This document shows positions 36,275 to 50,600 of a DNA stretch of 64,000 bases, piece after piece. The stretch is from contig NC_086257.1 in the NCBI RefSeq assembly GCF_021018805.1, forward strand, positions 16,550,693 through 16,614,692. Direction: 5' to 3'. The notes below the pieces were generated by a model that was not told where the DNA came from, did not search any database, and saw only the letters and a list, made by a program, of their open reading frames with translations. Source of the stretch: Prinia subflava. Its lineage: Eukaryota; Chordata; Aves; Passeriformes; Cisticolidae. The translations under genes and the position numbers were made by a program. How positions within the stretch are numbered: position 1 is the first letter of the stretch; the number at the start of each line of letters is the position of its first letter.

Positions 36275-38493
36275 GTAAGTGTAATTTTATAATGCTTTAA
36301 AGTTCATAAGTAAAGGTGCATTAAGATAGGAGTTATGCTGTGCACAGAAGGTCAGTCAGAGGTGAATGAGTTGGAGTAAATGAACACAATCTGGATTTTG
36401 TTTTATATCAAATATTCCCAACCAAATCCTACTTTCTCATGCCTCAAAGAAACACTTTGCTTGTGCTGAAGTTGGGGATACTGCAGGGTCCCACAGAGGC
36501 CAGCTGAAGTCAGGTTTGAGGACCACCAGATAGCGTAATCAGAAACCCTTGGTTTATGGCTGCAGAGGTTTTATAGATTTTCCACTGATTTAAGTTAATC
36601 TTCCCTAAACAAATATGCTCTCCGTTTTCGATCTGCTGCATGAGCTAATTTGAAAAGTCATTCCAGAAATAATATGCGTGATTCCTTTTCATGTGCCCGC
36701 TTTGGCACGGGCTGTATCTTGGTTGGCTTAGGATGTGCTTCTGCCACATGGGACTGGCTTGCACCTCTTCTCTCTTCTTTCCTTATTTTGACAGAAAAGA
36801 AGGACTCTTGCAATTTCAGAACCTTCCAGTCGGGAAGGTGACCTCACAGCTGGCACAGCCAAAGCTTTTTATCTGGAACTGACTTGGTCAAAGTGTTGCT
36901 GTTAATGAGAGAGTTTTATATTGAAATGTTTTGCTGGTGTGGGGATGAGAAGTCAGAGCCTGCCCTGAGACAGTGAAACACTGATTATGTTGTTGTCCCT
37001 GCTGCTGACAGCACTATTGTTTTGGGGCTTGGACTGAAAGCCTTGAAATTCATGGTGTTTTTCAGTCCATGTTGTCGATTTGGGGCAGTGTGTTGGAGCT
37101 TTGTTAGAGAAGGTTGGTGTTAAAGGGATGGGAAAAGGTTGGGGCTGCACAGAGTACATTAACATTAACATTAACTTGAGGAAGAAGTACAGAGCAGCTC
37201 TCTGGTACATCAGAAGGGAAGTGTGTAAGTGAAAGGAACTTTGATCCTTCCTTTGCCAGGTGTCCTTGCAGGTGTGGTAAGTGTAAGCTGTTAAATATAT
37301 TCTCTAAATTTACAAAATGCAAGGTTAAAAGAGAAGTTCAGCTACTCTCATGAGTTATTTGGATGTGAGGCCTACCCCTAATGGCCCCTCTGGTGTCCAG
37401 CTGTTGCCTTGTGCCTGCTCTGTGTGCAGGAATGCATACATTAAGGAGGGTTAGCAGAGGTGCTTATCTCAGCTATCTTTCTACTTTTCTGCCCTTTATG
37501 GAGATGAACACTAGAACCAGCAGAATCAACACCTGGATGAAGATGACTTTGGCTTATGTAGTAGGCACAGTCATTTAAGAGGTGCTTTGGGAAGCTTATC
37601 CTTTGTATAACATTATTTGCCATATTGGAGAGGTTGCAGCCTTGGTGTTCTGCAGCACTTCCCATCATTGCCAGATGCTGCAAGAGCTGCAGCTGTGAAA
37701 AATCACCCTTTCTTTCCTGCTGTTGATGAGGGCACTGGAGCCCTTTCACTTCAGCTATGACTTGGCCATGGCTTCATGGAGTTCAGTGTGACAGCTGTTC
37801 ACCTTCTGACACCAGAAGTCCCTGTGTGTTCCTTGCTGCACATGTGCTTTGTCTGCTCGTCTCATTGTTGCATGAACAGTTGAGGGGAAGGCCCAGGACT
37901 TTTTTCTTGAAACTGCTCAGAGAACCGACCCCAGGAATTTCAATCTCTGCCTTGCATCTCTGTGTGTTCCCTGCACAGAGCGGTGCGGTTTGAAGTGTCA
38001 GTGTGAAGGATGGTGCTGCTGAGCATGAGTGACAGTGACTGGAGATGTGCTGTGCTTGTGGGAGACACTTGCAGAGCAGATGAAAATACTGCACATCTCT
38101 TGTCAGAGGGGGATAGGGAGCACTGCTGGAGATATTTGCAGAGAAAGGCCCATGCTCCCTGGAGGAGGCTGTGGAAGCCTTGAGGCCATTATGGTCGATA
38201 AAGTAGATGCAACCCAGGGACAGCTAAGACTTTGCAGTGATTGTGTTCTGTTGTCATTCAGTACCATTTTAATTGCATTAGTAATCTGAAGCGTCAGCTG
38301 TGCAGAGGAAAAGTGGGATGCACAAATTTTCTTGGAGGTGCGTAAGTTCACCCAACAGTTGTGAGCCTGAAGCTCAAGATACAGAGATGTTTGTTTTTGG
38401 TGAGAAAACTGAAAGTGAAGGCAATTTTCTGATTACACCTTTGTTGCAGATGTTGAAATTAATTGCTGTAAAATAGGTAAATTTGTGTGTGTG

Positions 38494-38524
<31 letters not shown>

Positions 38525-40386
38525 TTTGGAAAGAGGGTGTGTGGGTGCAATTAAAGACAAGACTCTTGCAGAGTGTGGAGATGCAGCTTTAACCAGATGG
38601 TGTGATACATCAGGCACCTTTAAAGGGAGTGGAAGAAAATGTCTTGTATTTTCATGGACCCAGGAGAAAAGGAAAATAGTGTAGAGCAAATTATTGTGAA
38701 TGTCAGCCTGTGTCCTACAATACAGAGCAGCTACAGGTACAGACAAAAAAAACCCCAAAAAGACCTAACCCAAACCAGGAATTTGCCTGAGAAAGTGACT
38801 TTGAACATTTCATTTTTATGTATATGACAGATTTAGGTAAAGAGTTGGAGCTGGAGGGAAAGGGTGGGGAGAAATAAGGAATAAGACCATGTGTAAAAAA
38901 TCTGGCTTTTTGAAAAGAACGGTTTCCAATTTGAATTATGTTGGTCCAAGAGGCTTTGCAATTTTTCTGCATCTTGTCATGGGAGGCAGCTTTCACACAG
39001 CTGTTGAGCTGCTGCTGCTTTTCTTTCTAAGAGTAATTTGGTCTCTTGGAGGACAGCCTTAGTTTCACATCATGGCAGGGTTCTTCCTTTTATTGTTTTG
39101 GTATCTAAGCAGAGTAAGATACTTATGTGATATTTGGGCTTCATGTTTTCAGGTTATAAAAGAAGTTTTTCTTGGACACTGAGTGTGCTGGTAGTTCTGA
39201 TTGGATTTATTCATGCATCTGAGACTCAGTAGTGTCTGAGAAACAGCTGAAGTTGTGATTAAGACTTTAAATCTTGTAAGGCTGTTTTTTTCTTTGAAAG
39301 ACAATGAAGTACTAATCTGAAGAAACTCAACCTCCAATTTTGTACTTCAAAACTATGCAAATATAACTCTTCAGAAAAAATATTTAAACTGGTCATATTG
39401 ATACTAAATGCTCACATTGTTTGACATGTTCATTGCACTGTAAACAGACACATGGAATTTTTTGTATATTGAATTATGGGAAAGCAGAAATGAAAGCAGC
39501 AAGAGCATGGCCAATAATTATCAAAAGGAAAAAAAAAAAGACAAAACAGGCAATCCTTTAAAAACTAAAATCTTTGTGTTGGCATCTTCAGGAAACTTTG
39601 TTCACCCCATGGAGAAAATCTCCCAAACTAAATCTAAAATAACCAAATGCCAGACATGTCTGGGGTGGATAATCATAGTGTGTGCAATTAGTTGAGGCTC
39701 TTGTGCAAGGATGCTAACCCAGAATATTCAGAGAAGGTGTCCTGACATGTCTGTTACAGTAAAAGATCTCCTGGCTTGCAGTTGGCATCTGTGGTTGTCA
39801 TTATTTGGGATACCCTCTAACATAAGTTGTTCCAAATGCAGACTGTATGGTGTTAACTCACTTAGAAACAAGAGACTGCATCCCTAACTCAGTCCAGACC
39901 ACCTTCACAAAGTGCTCTGCTGATCCAGGAGCTGCATGTCCCTGCTTTCCCAGCTCACCAGAGGAGCAGTGAGAGCTGTGCATGGAGCACTTTGCAGAGA
40001 CTGTCTTGTAAACAGTTCTGAACACTGGCTTTGAATGTTTGAGGTGGGAAATTAATGTTTCAAGAGCTGTGACAGCAGAAAACTCTACCTGTTCCCGAGA
40101 GTAACTGTAGAGGAACTGAGACAACACATTTGAGGGCTTGGCTCTGTCTTGTGTAAATAAATAGTGTGGAACTGCTGTACTGGCACATCCATACAAAGAT
40201 GCTCGTTTGCTGAAAGATCCTGTATGTTACAGGGCATATGGTGAATCTGTTTTGTTCCTGTGCTCAGCTGCTGGGTGTTTGCCTCACCGGGGTGTGTGTT
40301 TTCTTGATGGCTGTGTTTTAAACCTCGTAACAACCATGATTTAATATGTTTTGGTCTGGCACTTACTTTTCTTCCTCTTTGACTAG
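36275..40386 (+). other. DIS3L2: DIS3L2 intron 5 (4.1 kb)
   Basis: The intron runs GTAAGT to CTCTTTGACTAG. It contains the compound microsatellite at 38,484-38,524 and a small triplication of ACATTA near 37,156-37,175. No gene or mobile element is recognised. Confidence 0.6.
38484..38524. repeat. Compound microsatellite (TG)n(TA)n(GA)n
   Basis: A run of TG passes into TA and then GA without interruption, about 41 bases in all. It is likely to vary in length between individuals. Confidence 0.95.
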
Positions 40387-40488
40387 GATGGGAGTCGTGA
40401 TATCTTTATTGATGGAGTGGTTGCTCGCAACAGAGCCCTGAACGGTGACATCGTGGTGGTGAAGCTGCTTCCCAGGGATCAGTGGAAG
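40387..40488 (+). CDS. DIS3L2: DIS3L2 exon 6: cold-shock domain 1
   Basis: These 34 codons, phase 0 at both ends, are residues 352-385 of the long form. They read [20 protein letters not shown] then [14 protein letters not shown]; human has [20 protein letters not shown] then [31 protein letters not shown] is the most conserved part of the first cold-shock domain in the DIS3 family. Boundaries are TTTGACTAG/GAT and AAG/GTCAGT. DIS3L2 degrades oligouridylated RNAs such as pre-let-7 and structured non-coding RNAs in the cytoplasm, and its human loss causes Perlman syndrome. The catalytic RNB part is beyond this window. Confidence 0.97.
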
Positions 40489-43400
40489 GTCAGTTCAGTA
40501 TATTTTTGCTGTGATTTGAGAGAAATCAATTACAATTATTACAATTTTCATCACTAGTAGAGCCTGAGACAGAGAACAGAGAATTTCCTGCATCCTACAT
40601 AAACTGAGTTTATGCTGCTATTGATTAAAAGACTTTATCCATTACAATGTTTGGAAGAAGTGATACCTGAGGCGTTGAAGCCTCATTCTTTGCATGGAAT
40701 GGCCTTCATTATCACTGTATGGGAAAGTCTGAGATGAGACTAGTTCCTAGCACAGTTGTCAGAGGTGACTCTTGGTATCTGCTATTTGGCTGTCTTCATG
40801 CTGTGGTGTTTTGGATAGCGCTGTGTGGGTGTTTGCAATTGCTCATGTATTTGACAAGTGTTGTTCACAAAGCTTTAGTTATGATTAACTCTCTCTAATT
40901 TTTGGGTCCTCAGTCCATGAAAAGCTTATCTTGTCACAGCTCCAGGTTTTGTGGTAATACCCTTCTTTACATGAATGAAGCATGTGTGAAATGACTGGAG
41001 CAATACAAATGTGGGACAATTGGTTTTCATTTTCATGTCTGAGGATTTCATTAAGATCACTGTCTGGGTTTTTGTTTGTTGTTTTTTTCTTTTATTTTTT
41101 TCTGCTGATGAAACTTCTTTCTCTAATCAAACTTTGTCCTTTCAAATATCTGAATAATTTTATCTTGTTTGCAGGTTTATCTTTTAACACTTCAGTGCTA
41201 GGGCAGTTTTTGCTCCTTTTCTCTAGTTGCTGGGAGATGGAAGCTACAGTTAGCAATTTTAACATGGCTTTTCACATGTAAGCATGACAGAACCACCACA
41301 AATTGTTTTCCAAACATGGTTTTTGAACTCTTCTTGAGAGTTTAAAGGCTGTTGTAGATCTTGTAGACAAAAGTAATGGTAAGGTTGTTTCCAGCAGAGT
41401 GGGGACTGGTCTGAACTACTTTGGCCTGGTCCTTTTTACTCAGTCTAGCTACATTCTCTACCTGTCTTTGTTTGAAACTATGTGATTTTACACTTGCAAA
41501 TGCAAGGTGTTTAGTCTGGTCATTTGCTGAACCTTCTACCTATTTTGTTAAATCTAGTAACAATTGAAATGATGGTTTGAGACATATTAGGACTTGCGTC
41601 TTCTTTTTAAGTATGCATAAAATGAGTGAATGACCTGAGTATTTATTGACACACATAAGTACAAAACTAAACCTAATACAGAAGGCTCATAATCATAAGT
41701 GGGATCTTAGGTATTACAGGTATACCCTTATAGAAATAAAAGAAAGAGGTCTGCTGCTATCTTGGTAACGTCTGAGAACCAGTTCTGAGGGTCAAAGCAA
41801 AATTTCTTCCATAGCTATTCAAGACTTCAAGTCAGAGTTCACTAAAACTGTGTTGCTAACTTGTGTTTTGATCACCAAATTGATATATGCAAGTTATCTT
41901 TTGTATTAAACCATTTCACATAGATGGAAAAATTGAATAGTTTGGATGCTTAAATCCTCTGCCAGGACCTGCCAGCACAAGGGCTTCTTTGTAGGCTTGA
42001 TAGAGGTTGCCTAAGCTGGAAGCTTTGTCTGCAGTTTTCCATTTATATCTGTCTCTAAACAAAGATAATGCCTCTCCCTCTCTCTTCTGTTCTCATACCT
42101 TCATATGTTCAACAGTAATGGTCTTTTATGAGTCAAAGAGGAAGGATTCAGAATGTTATCCCTGTCCTGGGAAAATGCATGAATAAATAGAACTGTTAGA
42201 GAAGTGGTATCTGACTGCAAGGAAGCCATTCAAAAGACTTGAGTATTTTGTAATATGATTATGATTCTTCTGTGGTGAATTTAACTTTGCCAAATGAAGT
42301 AGCTGGAACATGCCAGTCATGTTTTTCAGCCACATAGGTGCTGCCCTGTGTAGTCTCATTTTTTCTTTCTTGCCATCAGCAACTCAATCAGTGATGACAT
42401 CCCTTTTCCCCTGCTCCCCAAATCTCCTGCTATGTGCTCATGTTTGTATTAGTTCTTTGGGAAAGGTGCCACTAAGTTGCACTGAAAGATGCTGCCTTCT
42501 GCCAAGTAATTCATACTGATTAATGATAAACTGTCACAACCTATTCTAGGTTTTTCCATTTGTTTAGTCTCATGCTGCTGCAAAGCTGCCACTTAGGTGT
42601 ATTGAGGGTTTTCTCCTTCCCACTGGGCCTTTGGAACAAGCTGAAGAGCTTCAGTTATTTCTCTGAAAAATGTAAATCAGATATATGGTATAACTGATGC
42701 TCTCAGAGGAGGCTTTACAGGCTCTGTACATATTGGTTTGTTAGGATTGAGATGTGTGTGCTGATTATTTTTATCGTTCTCTATTCCCAACACATTACCA
42801 TTGAGAAATGAGCTGGGGTTTTGCTGTTGTACCACTTGCTTGCACAAGATAAGGCTGTTGTTTCAGCAGTGTGTTGAGTCTGTGCCTTCTCAGTTGTCAG
42901 TGTCCTGGATGGTCTCTGGATGCTCTGGGGGAAGATTCCCATTGCTGGTGCAGGTGGTTCCATGGACCTTCTACAGTCACAGTGTATTCCTGTGTTCCAG
43001 TAAAGGCAGGACTTAGCTGGCACCTCAGTTCAATTTACATGTGTAAATGGGAGGAAAAGGGAAAACCTGTGACTGGTAACAAACGATGGATTTTGGATAG
43101 AGAAACCTGTGTGTTTGCTTGAATTGCTGAGAAAACCAGGAGCTGCCCCGTCCCTGGTGAATTGGTCATTGCAGGTGAAGTGAGGGAAGAGCCTCCATCT
43201 GCAGAGCAGTTTCTTGAGGGATATACTGGGTCCCACTGAGCTGTAATGGTGAGACCCTACACACAGGTATAAATGCCAGAGTGACATGTAAGGGGATGGT
43301 GAAATACTTTGGATGTGTGGTTAGACTTTATGTAATACCTGCTTGAGAGAGATAGAGCCTTCTACTTCTTGGCTCAGTGGTGAGAAATTTATTAGGCTTG

Positions 43401-46400
43401 AATTTCTCAGCATTGTGTCCTTCCCAGCATGTGCATCAATTGCTTGGATGAGCTACCGTGGTCCTCCCTGTGCTTATTGTGTCTGGTCTTAAAGCTCTGT
43501 TTGTTCCCGCGTCCACTGGAGAGCTGCGCGCTGTTCGGCCATGATCAGGTTGTGAGTTCATCGTTCTCTGCTTACTATTAGTTCTGATCAAGAGCCAACA
43601 ATTTCACTGTGGCACCACAGACTTGAAGGAGAAACTTTTTGTCCCTGAAATTTGTTATCTTGCTCTCCTGGAGGAGGTGGCTGTCAGCTTCCTGCCAGGC
43701 TTGAGTGGTGTGCGTTGCGGTGACCGCGGTTGGAGGCTGCGTTTCAGAAGTTCCTCTCCTGTCCTCTTGTGTTACATCTTGGGAGTATTGAGGTGCTATG
43801 GTAACTTTCAAATATTTAGCTTTTGCAAAGTAAGGTATTTGACTTAGGCTGTTTTTCCAGGTACTTAACCTACTCTTAGCAAATGAAGTCAGAATATCAT
43901 TGCAGTTTGCAAGACTGTCCTGACTTCAAGCTGTAGGTCTTCCCTGAGTCTGTGCCTTTATCTTCTGGAAGAACATGACAATAAAAGATAGCCAGTGACA
44001 GGATTTGCCTCAGTCCTTGTCAATTACTGTGATAAAGAAGAAAAATGGTACTTTATTTCTTGACTGATTTTCACTGCCTTAACTTCCACCCTTGGGTTCT
44101 TATTATATTTTACAGAGTTGTGCTTACATCAATTTCAGAAGCTTCAATTATGCAGTGGTATAATTACTGGAAGTCAAAGAAAATGTTGATATTGTGATTA
44201 GAGCAATATTTTGTAGGCTCATTAAGGAGGCAAGCAGTGTGTCAGTATAGAGGATAAACCTAACCTATTTTTCCTCACAGCCTCTTTTTGCTCTTTTGCT
44301 GCCTGCTTAATTGCCAGACAGAATTTGTTTAATTTCAGGTATCTGTTTTGGTTTTTCTTGCAAGATGTCATTTCTTTGGTGGAAGGAAATAGCATAATAA
44401 GTCATTTGATATCACTTGGGGCTTGGATTCCTGGCCCAATCCCTGGTGCTTTTAGAGTAGTAGTTTATAATGTGGAATGTTTTTCATGACAACCGTCTCA
44501 TGTATTGCACGCTACAGCTGAAATTTTAGTCTTTGTCTGAAAATAGTACCCAGACAAGGACTTGGTGCTGCCCAAAACTTCAAAAAAGAATTTTAGGGTC
44601 GAACTCCCTATTGCTTGCTACAGTATGCCAGGTCTCCAGTTACGCATATATGTATAGATAAAATAATTCCTGATTAACCTGCTAGTTTCTCAGAAATTAG
44701 TGCAAATCAGTGCCTCTGCTGTTATTTTATTAATGATTTCCTTATCAGCTTACAGTACTTCTTTGCACGATTTCCAGTCCTTTTGATATTGACAGAAGGT
44801 GTTTAAGGCCAAGGATATAGAGCTGTTCATTATGTACAGTGTGTGTTGCTGGATAATAGGATAATGGGCACAACATTTTAGTCACAGAGTGTCCAACAGT
44901 GACAGAAATGGTAATGCTTCATAGCTCATGAAAGCACATGTTCTCTTCAACACTGAGCTGTCAGATGCAATACAGTGCAGCAGGAGATGTTCAAGCTGCC
45001 TCTTCTGAGCCATACATCACAGATAAATATTTGAACACTTTCTGTACAGAAGACATAAAGTACAATTCACTTTTCCCAGCTGTGATTGTTGTTGGCATAA
45101 TTACAAACAAATATGAAGAAGGAACCATTTGATTTAAGCAGTCATCACAAATATCACCACGTATAGATTGAACAGAGCCAGTATCCTGGCAAGTCACTGC
45201 CTCCCACTGTTGGTGAAAACCTATGAAGCATTAGTTTGCTAGAGGAGATGCTAGCTTTGGATTTGCCTTGCTGAATAATAATTCATTTCAACCAAATTCT
45301 TCTGAGAGTCAGTTTCTTCTCAAAATCTTGCAGCTAATGTAAGGATAACAGTAACTCAGGAGGAGATGAGGTTCTTAGAGGGTTATCACAGCAACACTGT
45401 TTGAGTCTAACAATCAAGAATGTTGTTTGGAAACATTACATTCATAATAATAAAAAAAAGAGTTCTGGAGAAGTCATTATTGAAATAGTAAGTGTTCTGG
45501 CACACTAAAAGCATTCAAGTGTAATTCATGATATTCAGGAGTAAAGTGGGAAGCCTAAGAAGCCAGCTATGAAGATGTCCAGAAAGGCAGAGCTCTAGCA
45601 AATCTGAAAGGTTGATGGATGCTGTAAGGGAGGAAGGGCAGTTGTTTTGTTTTTTTAATTTGTTTTGTTGTAGGCTTTACAATGAGGGCTGTAAGTTGAT
45701 GGTCACACACAAGTGCGTGCATATCCCTCCTCATCTTGGCAAATCCCCAAACCACAAATTGGTGGAATCTGGAAAAGCTTCATTACATGCTAACTTTCTA
45801 ATTGTGCCATTCTTTGGATGGCCACATGTTGTTCCACACTGCTGGGCCTTTGCTGTGAGCTGGCATGGCTCTTCCCAGGCTTTGCTTAGCTGCAAACTGA
45901 CTGAGTGTGGAGTAGCAATGCAGGAGATTGGTGGCAGAAAAGCTGAGAGAGCAGGAAGTGCTGTGCACTGAGACATATGTGGCATTGCATTTGCTTTCTT
46001 GCAGATGTTATCACATTTTGTTAATCAAATATCACTTGAAGTGAATCAACTGACATCTTAACACAGTTTTAATAGCAAGCACTGGCATGCTTTTTATGGT
46101 GTATAATGATACAATTACTGTAATGATCTGGATTCTGTGAGATTTGCCATGACCCAGTGCTGCATTCAGCCCTTGCTCCCCTGCATGTGGAAAACAAGGA
46201 GGCAGAAGCACCAGCCTTTTGGATGTTGCCTTCCTGAGAAGGGCCTTTCCTGCCTCTGTCCTTCTGATGGTAATACCAAACCCAGGATCCTGAATAATAG
46301 AATCACTAGAAGGGTACAGTACAGAGCTTTTGAACAGTCTAATATTCTCTTTATTCTTCCTCCTCCTGTGCTGAGTAAGAGTGATATTAAAAGGCAAATT

Positions 46401-47554
46401 GTTTGGTTAGGTAGGAAGACAAACTTCTTTTTATTGACTGTCTGCCTCCTGTCCTGCCAGCGCAGACAGAGTCACATTGCAGCTGTGGTTTGGCTGCACA
46501 GGCACAGAATAAGATAAAAAACGTTACTCTTAGGTGAACAATTAAACATTAAATAATCATTCATGACATGTGGTCAGTTGTTACATCCCCAGTGTAATAA
46601 TGGCAGATGGGGTGAGTTCAGGTTGTGTGAGATACTGCTAAATTTCAGCGTGTATTGCTCAAAGAGCTTCATCTTGTATTGAGGGAAGTGCTCTTGGGGC
46701 ATCTGATCTTACTTTAGAAGAGGAGGCAAGCCAACATTTAATACCTGATGTCTGCTCCTGCTCACTACTTTTTTTTGGTCACATAATAATCTAGTACAGC
46801 AAATTGTTTCCTTTAACAACTAACTTTTCTTCAAGTGATTGTTTTAAACTCTGTTATTCCAAGTCTTCTGTAAATATGCACACATCACAGTAGATTATTC
46901 TTAATCCAATCTCTTATATAACCACTATCATTTTGGACTTTTCTTAGTTCTTGGTTCCTGTGGAATTAGTATTTCTTAGAACTGTTTGTTTTTTGCCAGT
47001 TTGGAGACTTATTTGCTGATATCACATGAGTATTTGGAGGCTGTACCTTGTGAGAGTCAGGATACCTGTTGTTGTGATGAGATTGGTTTTTAGAAGGTCA
47101 TGCACATTAAACTCACTTAACTGTTTATAAATGCTTTCTTGAGAGACTGTCCAGATTTTCTGTAGTATGTGTCTGCATAATTAGGAATAAGTTTAAATCA
47201 ACTGTACTGATACTAAAAGTCTCATCTGGCCTAAACTTGGTACAGTGAATGTCATACTCTGTTTTTTTAAGGAGGCTATATTCCTAATTTATCTTGATAG
47301 CTGGTGAAATGAAGAGCTGCTGTGACACTAAAAACCTGATGATCTTTAAGTCCTGAGGTGATGTGGTTTTGGATTGCATCCCTGAGTTCTGAAGAATAGG
47401 AAAAGTGCTACATATCTATTTGCATGTTTGCTCTTGTTATTGGCTGTCAGAGAAATAGCAATTGGCTGCAGTATTTACATGTGGTCAGAGCTTCTGAGGT
47501 TGGCTCATTAACTCTTTTCCCTTGTTTCCTTAACTCATGTTTGTTTTTCTTAAG
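40489..47554 (+). other. DIS3L2: DIS3L2 intron 6 (7.1 kb if exon 7 is real)
   Basis: This is A/T-rich intronic DNA from GTCAGT. It has a small CpG-containing patch at about 43,505-43,745 in otherwise CpG-poor DNA. No other gene or repeat family is recognised. Confidence 0.5.
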
Positions 47555-47628
47555 GCCATAAATCAGAGGGACAAGGAATCTAAAATAGAGGTGATTTATG
47601 TAAATGAAAAATTGCAGCAGCTGGAGGA
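47555..47628 (+). CDS. DIS3L2: Probable DIS3L2 exon 7
   Basis: A long pyrimidine tract ends in TTTTTCTTAAG at 47,554. The 24 codons plus two bases that follow in phase 0 read AINQRDKESKIEVIYVNEKL then QQLE, and stop just before a good donor, GAGGA/GTGAGA (GT at 47,629). Without splicing the frame would end at once in TGA. In human DIS3L2 the residues after exon 6 are [20 protein letters not shown], part of a poorly conserved acidic linker between the cold-shock domains. The DKE(S/T) match, phase, length and splice sites agree with an orthologous linker exon, but the similarity is slight. Alternatives are a poison or terminal exon giving a truncated protein, or chance. Confidence 0.45.
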
Positions 47629-50600
47629 GTGAGAGCGATTTTTCTGCAACAGGTTCTTTGGGGTAGGATCTGGGACCTCATTTATAACCACGTGGTTCTT
47701 GGAGATAAGAAGGATATTTGTCATCAGGGATGGGATGCATTAAATTTGTTCTTGGTAATTTGTAATCATCAAAGATAAAGGTGTTTGCAGTCCGACAGTA
47801 GGTAGGTTTTGAGTCAGCGTGCTGCTTCTTCAGAGAGCTGGAATAGTGCCCTCTCCCAGACACTGTTCCTGTGCCTTCCTCCAGGTGAGGCAAAGTGCAG
47901 TCAGGTTGAAGAGGTCTCCTGGCCTCCCACTCTCTCCTGGCCTGACTTTGTGATGTTCCTTGCTATGAGGGGGATTCCTTCAGATTTCTGAAGCTGGCAT
48001 CCTATCTGCTGTGCACATCACAAGAACTGGGAATGAGTCTGGTCTTGGAGCACTATCATGGAGTGGTGATCAGTGACTTATGTGCATCAATAGCAGTTTT
48101 CTTAACCCTGCTAACACAGGAAGTCTTCCTTGCTTGCCATTTGGTATTATCCTTCAATATACAAATCAACATCCTAGAACCTGTAGCTGTGACAGTCTCT
48201 GTTTCTGCAGCATCTTGAAGAGTTGCAGCTGATACTGTGACTCAAGTTTCTTGCTTACAAAGTGCCACTCAAAACACTGAAAGAGAAATTAAACTTCCTC
48301 TTGATTATCTTTTCCCACAAATTCCTCAGAGCTTCAATAGCTGTTGACATGACATCATTCCTCAGCATGTGCTTGCTGACAGCACATCTGGTGTGGGTTT
48401 TGAAGGTCCCAGGTTCTACCTGCACTTTCCAGTTTTTTATCCAACCTTATGTACCTGGAGGCTCTTTAAAAAGTATTGGTAACAATCTAAGAAAATACTG
48501 CAAGGCAGAGCTGATCTGCTGGAAAAAGCAGAGTTTCCTTACTTTCTCACTGTTTTTATTTCTTTTTCATTGTTGATTTATTTTTGTTTTCTGTGTTCTG
48601 TCATATCAGGCAATATCTGCATCATGAAAGTTGGTCTGTCTGTTTTGCTTGTGAGTTTTTTAGGTTTCCAATATGCTGTTGATTCATCTATCTTCAGCTG
48701 TGTCACCTCCTGGGGTTGAAGCATTTCTTTGTTTTTAGCTTTGTCTAAATTGTTTTGAAACAGAGAGCAGAGCCAAAACACATACTTTTAATTGAGCAGC
48801 TTTGGAAGTGTGAAAATGAAGACTTGGCATGATCTAATTAGTGCTTGTGTATTTTGGTCGCAAAAAGTGACTGGCGAAGAATTCCCCAGACACGTTCTCT
48901 GTTCTGTCTGAAAAAAAATCTTGCATGAAGTTGTATATCCTGCTTAGTTCTTGTTGGTGCTTGGAAGTCCTGACTGTAATGCTTTCACTAATTAGCTGCC
49001 AGGACGTCTTTTCTTCTCAGTCTCCTTGCTTTTGGCTTGTTTGTTGGAATGAGCATTGGCTACTTTTGCTGGCAAGTGCTATAGAAACTGGCATCTCTCT
49101 TCTTGTGATCTCTTTAAATCCCTCATGGTGTAATGTTTGCCAGGTTGGTGTTGTCTGGGGAAAGTCCAAAGTTCGTGTGAAGTGGAAGGAATATTTCAGC
49201 AGCTTCTCTTTTTTCCTGCCCTAATGACTGTTCAGGGCGTGGGGAGTTCTGGTAAAAGTCTCAAGGACAGTAGTGAGGTAACTCACCTCGATGCCCTCCT
49301 TGAGTTTTTTTGCAGTAATGTAAATTTCCTCCAGGTTTTATCACCCCTTTTGATGTCAGATTGCCTAAGTAGGTTTTTTTTCTTCTTCTGTGAAGATCAG
49401 GTTTGCAGCTATAGCCTCTTGCAGTAACTACAGCTGCTGTGATGGTTAGTCTTAGGTATGGACTTGTACCTCTTCTCCCTTTGGTGCGAGTCTGGGAGCT
49501 GATCCCTTGACAAGCATCCTCTGTAAAGGGTCTGTGAACAACAGATCTGGGCACAGCCAGTGTGACAGTCATGTGGGACCAGTGTCCTGCACAGCCTGAC
49601 TGCCTTGGGAGCAGCTTGCTGCCCATTTGAACAGTCTCTTTCTTGCCTGGACCTTTGGGCTCGTGCTCTAGGCAGAGCAGTCTGGCAACTGCAAAGCTTT
49701 GCAATGCCTTTCCCTTCAGCCTTTGTCGTGCAGCTGTCCCTTAAATGTACAACTGGCTTGTGATGTTACAGAGGCAGCTTCCTTGCAGTATTTCCATATT
49801 AGAGCAGCATCCAGAGGGAATGTCCCAGCGCTCCTTTCTGGTGACTGTTCCTGGCTGTGTCACCTGGCTGGGAGCAGAGTTGCTGCCTCCCGGACTGCAG
49901 AGCTGTGCAGCATCACCACTGGAGGAGAATAAATGGCTTTAGTTTATTTATCCAGCTGAGCAGGGAGCTGGTGCCATGAATGAGTGCTGTGTTGGCAAGA
50001 CATCTTGTGCCTGAGCTCCTCTTCAGGTCTGTATTTTACCATGTAGACATACCCAAGGTTAATGGATGGCCATCAATCTAATTTGGTTTAATTTCATAGC
50101 TGTGCTTCTTGCATAGTTTGAGCAGTATTTTGACAAGATGACATTCATTACTTTATCGACTCTTCCTGGTTCACTCCCCCCACCAAAAATTCCTGGAGCT
50201 TTCTCTAAAATGCTTTATTCCTTTTCTTCTCTGCACAGTTGTTGAGCTGTGGATGTAGTATGTTTATCAGCTGAGATTTGTATCTTGGAAACTTAATTTA
50301 CCTTTTTATCTAATGCTTTATCACTAATGCATGGTAACGTTTCCTGGCAGGATATGCATTGTTAAAATTCATTTGTAGGAACTCAAAAAAAACCATAGAA
50401 GCGGATGGCTCCCCTTCTGTAAGGTTCAAAAGTTTTGAAGCAGAAAAGGAAAATGCTCTTCATGGTACCTGACATCAGCCCCACTATCCTACTTTCCCAT
50501 GGGGTGGCTCCTATCAGTGCTGATATAACGGAGCCCAAAGTCTAGGTGTGGTGGCAGCCGTGACTGTCAAGTAAAGGAAAAGCTGGGAGGGGATGGCTGG

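Noticed and set aside
49261..49704. 147-codon minus-strand frame with a TKGRRGT stretch resembling the start of ribosomal protein L21
   Set aside because: Only about seven residues agree and the sequence after them does not follow L21 in any frame, so a retrocopy is not supported.
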